Shown here one piece after another: positions 14,754-15,538 of a stretch of DNA of 15,538 nucleotides. Position numbers and translations under genes: made by a program. Source of the DNA: Actinomycetales bacterium (GTDB lineage Bacteria > Actinomycetota > Actinomycetes > Actinomycetales > Microbacteriaceae); contig JAATFJ010000003.1 of NCBI GenBank assembly GCA_015655255.1, positions 1 to 15,538 on the forward strand, written 5' to 3'. A model generated the notes under the pieces. It saw only the letters and a program-made list of their open reading frames with translations. It did not search any database and was not told the DNA's origin. Position 1 is the stretch's first letter. Each line of letters starts with the position of its first letter.

Positions 14754-14760
14754 TCCTTCC
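14754..14760 (-). promoter_or_regulatory. Ribosome binding site favouring the short MBL start
   Basis: The minus strand reads GGAAGGA, 10 nt before ATG 14743. The upstream candidates (ATG 14806, ATG 14815, TTG 14842) have only a weak GGGG or nothing. This is the best reason to prefer the shorter protein, which also begins shortly before the conserved GQGG segment. Confidence 0.5.
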
Positions 14761-14842
14761 GTTTTTCTTTCACGGTAGTGCGTGGAGAGAACGGTGATTC
14801 GGTCATGGCGTCCATCCCCGCGCATGCGACTGTTGGTTTCAA

Positions 14843-15253
14843 GCCGTGGTGCTAACGGGTATCGCTTTGGAGATCGAGTGCCTCTCCGTCCGCTGGAGAG
14901 GAGCCGCCGGCACGCGCTTAGCTCGTCATGCCACGGACGTCGTTCTCGTCGACATAGCTCATCGTGTGTCGACGACGTCGACAATCGCACGAAGACCCCG
15001 GAACGATCACTGGCTCAGCCAGATCCCCGGGGTTTCGTCTTGCTCGCTGACGTGAGCCGGCTCGTCGTACCGTCCGGAAGACTGCCGACTCCGAGGGCTA
15101 CTGCCCGCCGTCAGCTCAAGGGTACAGTGCGTCCCCGACGTTGCCAGCGATCCCGTTACCGGCACAAAACCGGCACGACCTCTTCGAGGAGCTGTGCAGG
15201 GGCGTCCTTCGTCTCGCCGTGCTCGTTCAATCAACCCCCACCAGGGCAAAGCA
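14843..15253. other. Intergenic stretch between the MBL gene and the tRNA terminator, no convincing gene
   Basis: Short open frames exist on both strands (for example 14782-15270 plus and 15007-15249 minus), but their products are Arg/Ser-rich, match no family I know, and lack good ribosome binding sites. The stretch holds a symmetric GTCGAC-based cluster at 14946-14982 and a pair of ACCGGCAC direct repeats 11 bp apart (15158-15176). I see no integrase, transposase or copy of a tRNA end. It probably contains the promoter of the MBL gene and otherwise anonymous DNA. Confidence 0.5.
14946..14982. repeat. Inverted repeat TCGTCGACA/TGTCGACGA plus a third GTCGAC copy
   Basis: Two perfect 9-bp arms (14946-14954 and 14967-14975) flank a 12-base spacer; a third GTCGAC follows at 14977-14982. 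The three palindromic hexamers start at 14948, 14968 and 14977, i.e. 20 and 9 bp apart. It lies 100-240 bp upstream of the possible MBL starts, so an operator is conceivable; a transcribed hairpin is another option. Confidence 0.55.
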
Positions 15254-15287
15254 AAACCCCCGCCATGTAGAAGCTAGGCGAGGGTTT
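15254..15287 (-). terminator. Strong intrinsic terminator of the tRNA transcription unit
   Basis: On the minus strand an 11-bp stem AAACCCTCGCC / GGCGGGGGTTT (one G-T pair) closes a 12-base loop and is followed by TTTTGC counting the last stem T's. It lies 28 bp past the 3' end of tRNA-Phe. The plus-strand side has no T tract, so it acts on the tRNA transcript. Confidence 0.75.
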
Positions 15288-15290
15288 CTG

Positions 15291-15311
15291 GGACCGTTGT
15301 AACTACGGTCC
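15291..15311 (-). other. Hairpin in the tRNA-Phe 3' trailer
   Basis: GGACCGT (15291-15297) and ACGGTCC (15305-15311) form a perfect 7-bp stem with a 7-base loop, just after the tRNA-Phe 3' end and just before the terminator. It is likely a processing or stability structure of the precursor. Confidence 0.5.
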
Positions 15312-15314
15312 GTG

Positions 15315-15387
15315 TGGCTCCGACGGGCGTCGATCCCGTGACCTCACGATTTTCAGTCGTGCGCTCTACCAACTGAGCTACAGAGCC
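15315..15387 (-). tRNA. tRNA-Phe (GAA)
   Basis: The 73-nt gene folds as a full cloverleaf: acceptor GGCTCTG/CGGAGCC with one T-G pair and discriminator A; D arm AGCTCAGTTGGTAGAGC; anticodon stem CACGA/TCGTG with loop CTGAAAA, anticodon GAA; T arm ACGGG-ATCGACG-CCCGT. The CCA end is not encoded (next bases CAC). The T loop begins with A rather than the usual T of TTC. It lies 72 bp downstream of tRNA-Asp in the same direction. Confidence 0.95.
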
Positions 15388-15389
15388 GT

Positions 15390-15414
15390 GCGGCAACTCA
15401 ACAACAACTGCCGC
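15390..15414 (-). other. Hairpin in the spacer just upstream of tRNA-Phe
   Basis: GCGGCA (15390-15395) and TGCCGC (15409-15414) form a perfect 6-bp stem with a 13-base loop containing CAACAACAAC on the plus strand. It abuts the tRNA-Phe 5' end and may assist precursor processing. Confidence 0.35.
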
Positions 15415-15426
15415 GTTCGAAACGAA

Positions 15427-15448
15427 GGGCCTCCTCGAAAGAAGGCCC
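15427..15448 (-). other. UUCG-loop hairpin between tRNA-Asp and tRNA-Phe
   Basis: On the minus strand GGGCCTTCT-TTCG-AGGAGGCCC forms a 9-bp stem with one wobble pair and a UUCG tetraloop, followed by TTCGTTTCG. The T content after it is modest, so it may be a partial terminator after tRNA-Asp or a processing hairpin. Confidence 0.45.
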
Positions 15449-15459
15449 GTCGCTCGTAG

Positions 15460-15533
15460 CGACCCTGACGGGACTTGAACCCGCGACCTCCGCCGTGACA
15501 GGGCGGCACGCTAACCAACTGTGCTACAGGGCC
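15460..15533 (-). tRNA. tRNA-Asp (GTC)
   Basis: The 74-nt gene folds as a cloverleaf: acceptor GGCCCTG/CAGGGTC with one G-T pair and discriminator G, as expected for tRNA-Asp; D arm AGCACAGTTGGTTAGCGT; anticodon stem CCGCC/GGCGG with loop CTGTCAC, anticodon GTC; T arm CGGGTTCAAGTCCCG. CCA is not encoded. It is upstream of tRNA-Phe; their promoter lies beyond the right edge. Confidence 0.96.
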
Positions 15534-15538
15534 ATAAC

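Noticed and set aside
14782..15270. Possible small genes between the MBL gene and the tRNAs, including a degraded integrase
   Set aside because: Translations on both strands show no recombinase motif (no Arg-His-x-x-Arg or active-site Tyr context) and no good ribosome binding site.
15288..15387. Attachment site made by duplication of the tRNA-Phe 3' end
   Set aside because: I searched by eye for a second copy of the T arm and acceptor sequence inside the window and found none, so insertion at this tRNA is not shown.
1..15538. CRISPR arrays, insertion sequences, rRNA genes or riboswitches
   Set aside because: No regularly spaced repeats, transposase motifs, rRNA segments or recognisable aptamer cores were seen.

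Overview
The window is dominated by very GC-rich coding DNA with GTG and ATG starts, strong purine-rich ribosome binding sites and 4-bp ATGA/GTGA gene overlaps. This points to a high-GC actinomycete. The style of the Tat proteins, the tRNAs and the catabolic genes suggests Microbacteriaceae (Microbacterium-like), but that placement is inferred from general resemblance, not from a search.

Layout, left to right. (1) The first ~90-100 bases are different: about 47% GC (40 of 86 bases counted), and the minus strand reads as an uninterrupted piece of a 4Fe-4S ferredoxin (CRHCEEPLCVKSCITGAL). This looks like a fragment of another gene or genome, and a chimeric join is possible. (2) 87-2773, plus strand: a Tat-type lipoprotein of the intradiol dioxygenase family with all four iron ligands, followed at once by tatA, tatC and tatB. 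A complete TatABC translocase thus sits with a likely client. (3) 2805-5453, minus strand: a NitT/TauT-type ABC importer (ATPase, permease, lipoprotein binding protein). (4) 5637-6569, minus strand: a LysR regulator. (5) 6761-13383, plus strand: a tightly packed six-gene catabolic operon (FMO-like flavoprotein, Rid-family protein, DUF1028 protein, M20 amidohydrolase, PuuC-like aldehyde dehydrogenase, GMC oxidoreductase). (6) 13460-14743, minus strand: a metallo-beta-lactamase-fold hydrolase of lower GC, then ~500 bp without a convincing gene. (7) 15254-15533, minus strand: tRNA-Asp and tRNA-Phe with a strong terminator.

The central story is regions 3-5. A near-identical 18-bp element (16 of 18 positions) lies upstream of both the importer and the catabolic operon, in the same orientation relative to each and about 140-150 bp from the first start codon. 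It contains GTTTC twice at an 11-bp period. The simplest reading is one LysR-controlled regulon that imports and degrades one small nitrogen-containing compound: the importer brings it in, the flavoprotein and GMC enzyme oxidise it, the M20 enzyme cleaves an amide, and the aldehyde dehydrogenase yields an acid. The Rid and DUF1028 proteins have unknown steps. I cannot name the substrate, and I do not recognise this exact six-gene combination as a characterised pathway.

The second story is the Tat module. The third is the low-GC MBL gene beside the 3' end of a tRNA gene, a typical place for acquired cargo, although no integrase or tRNA-end duplication is visible here.
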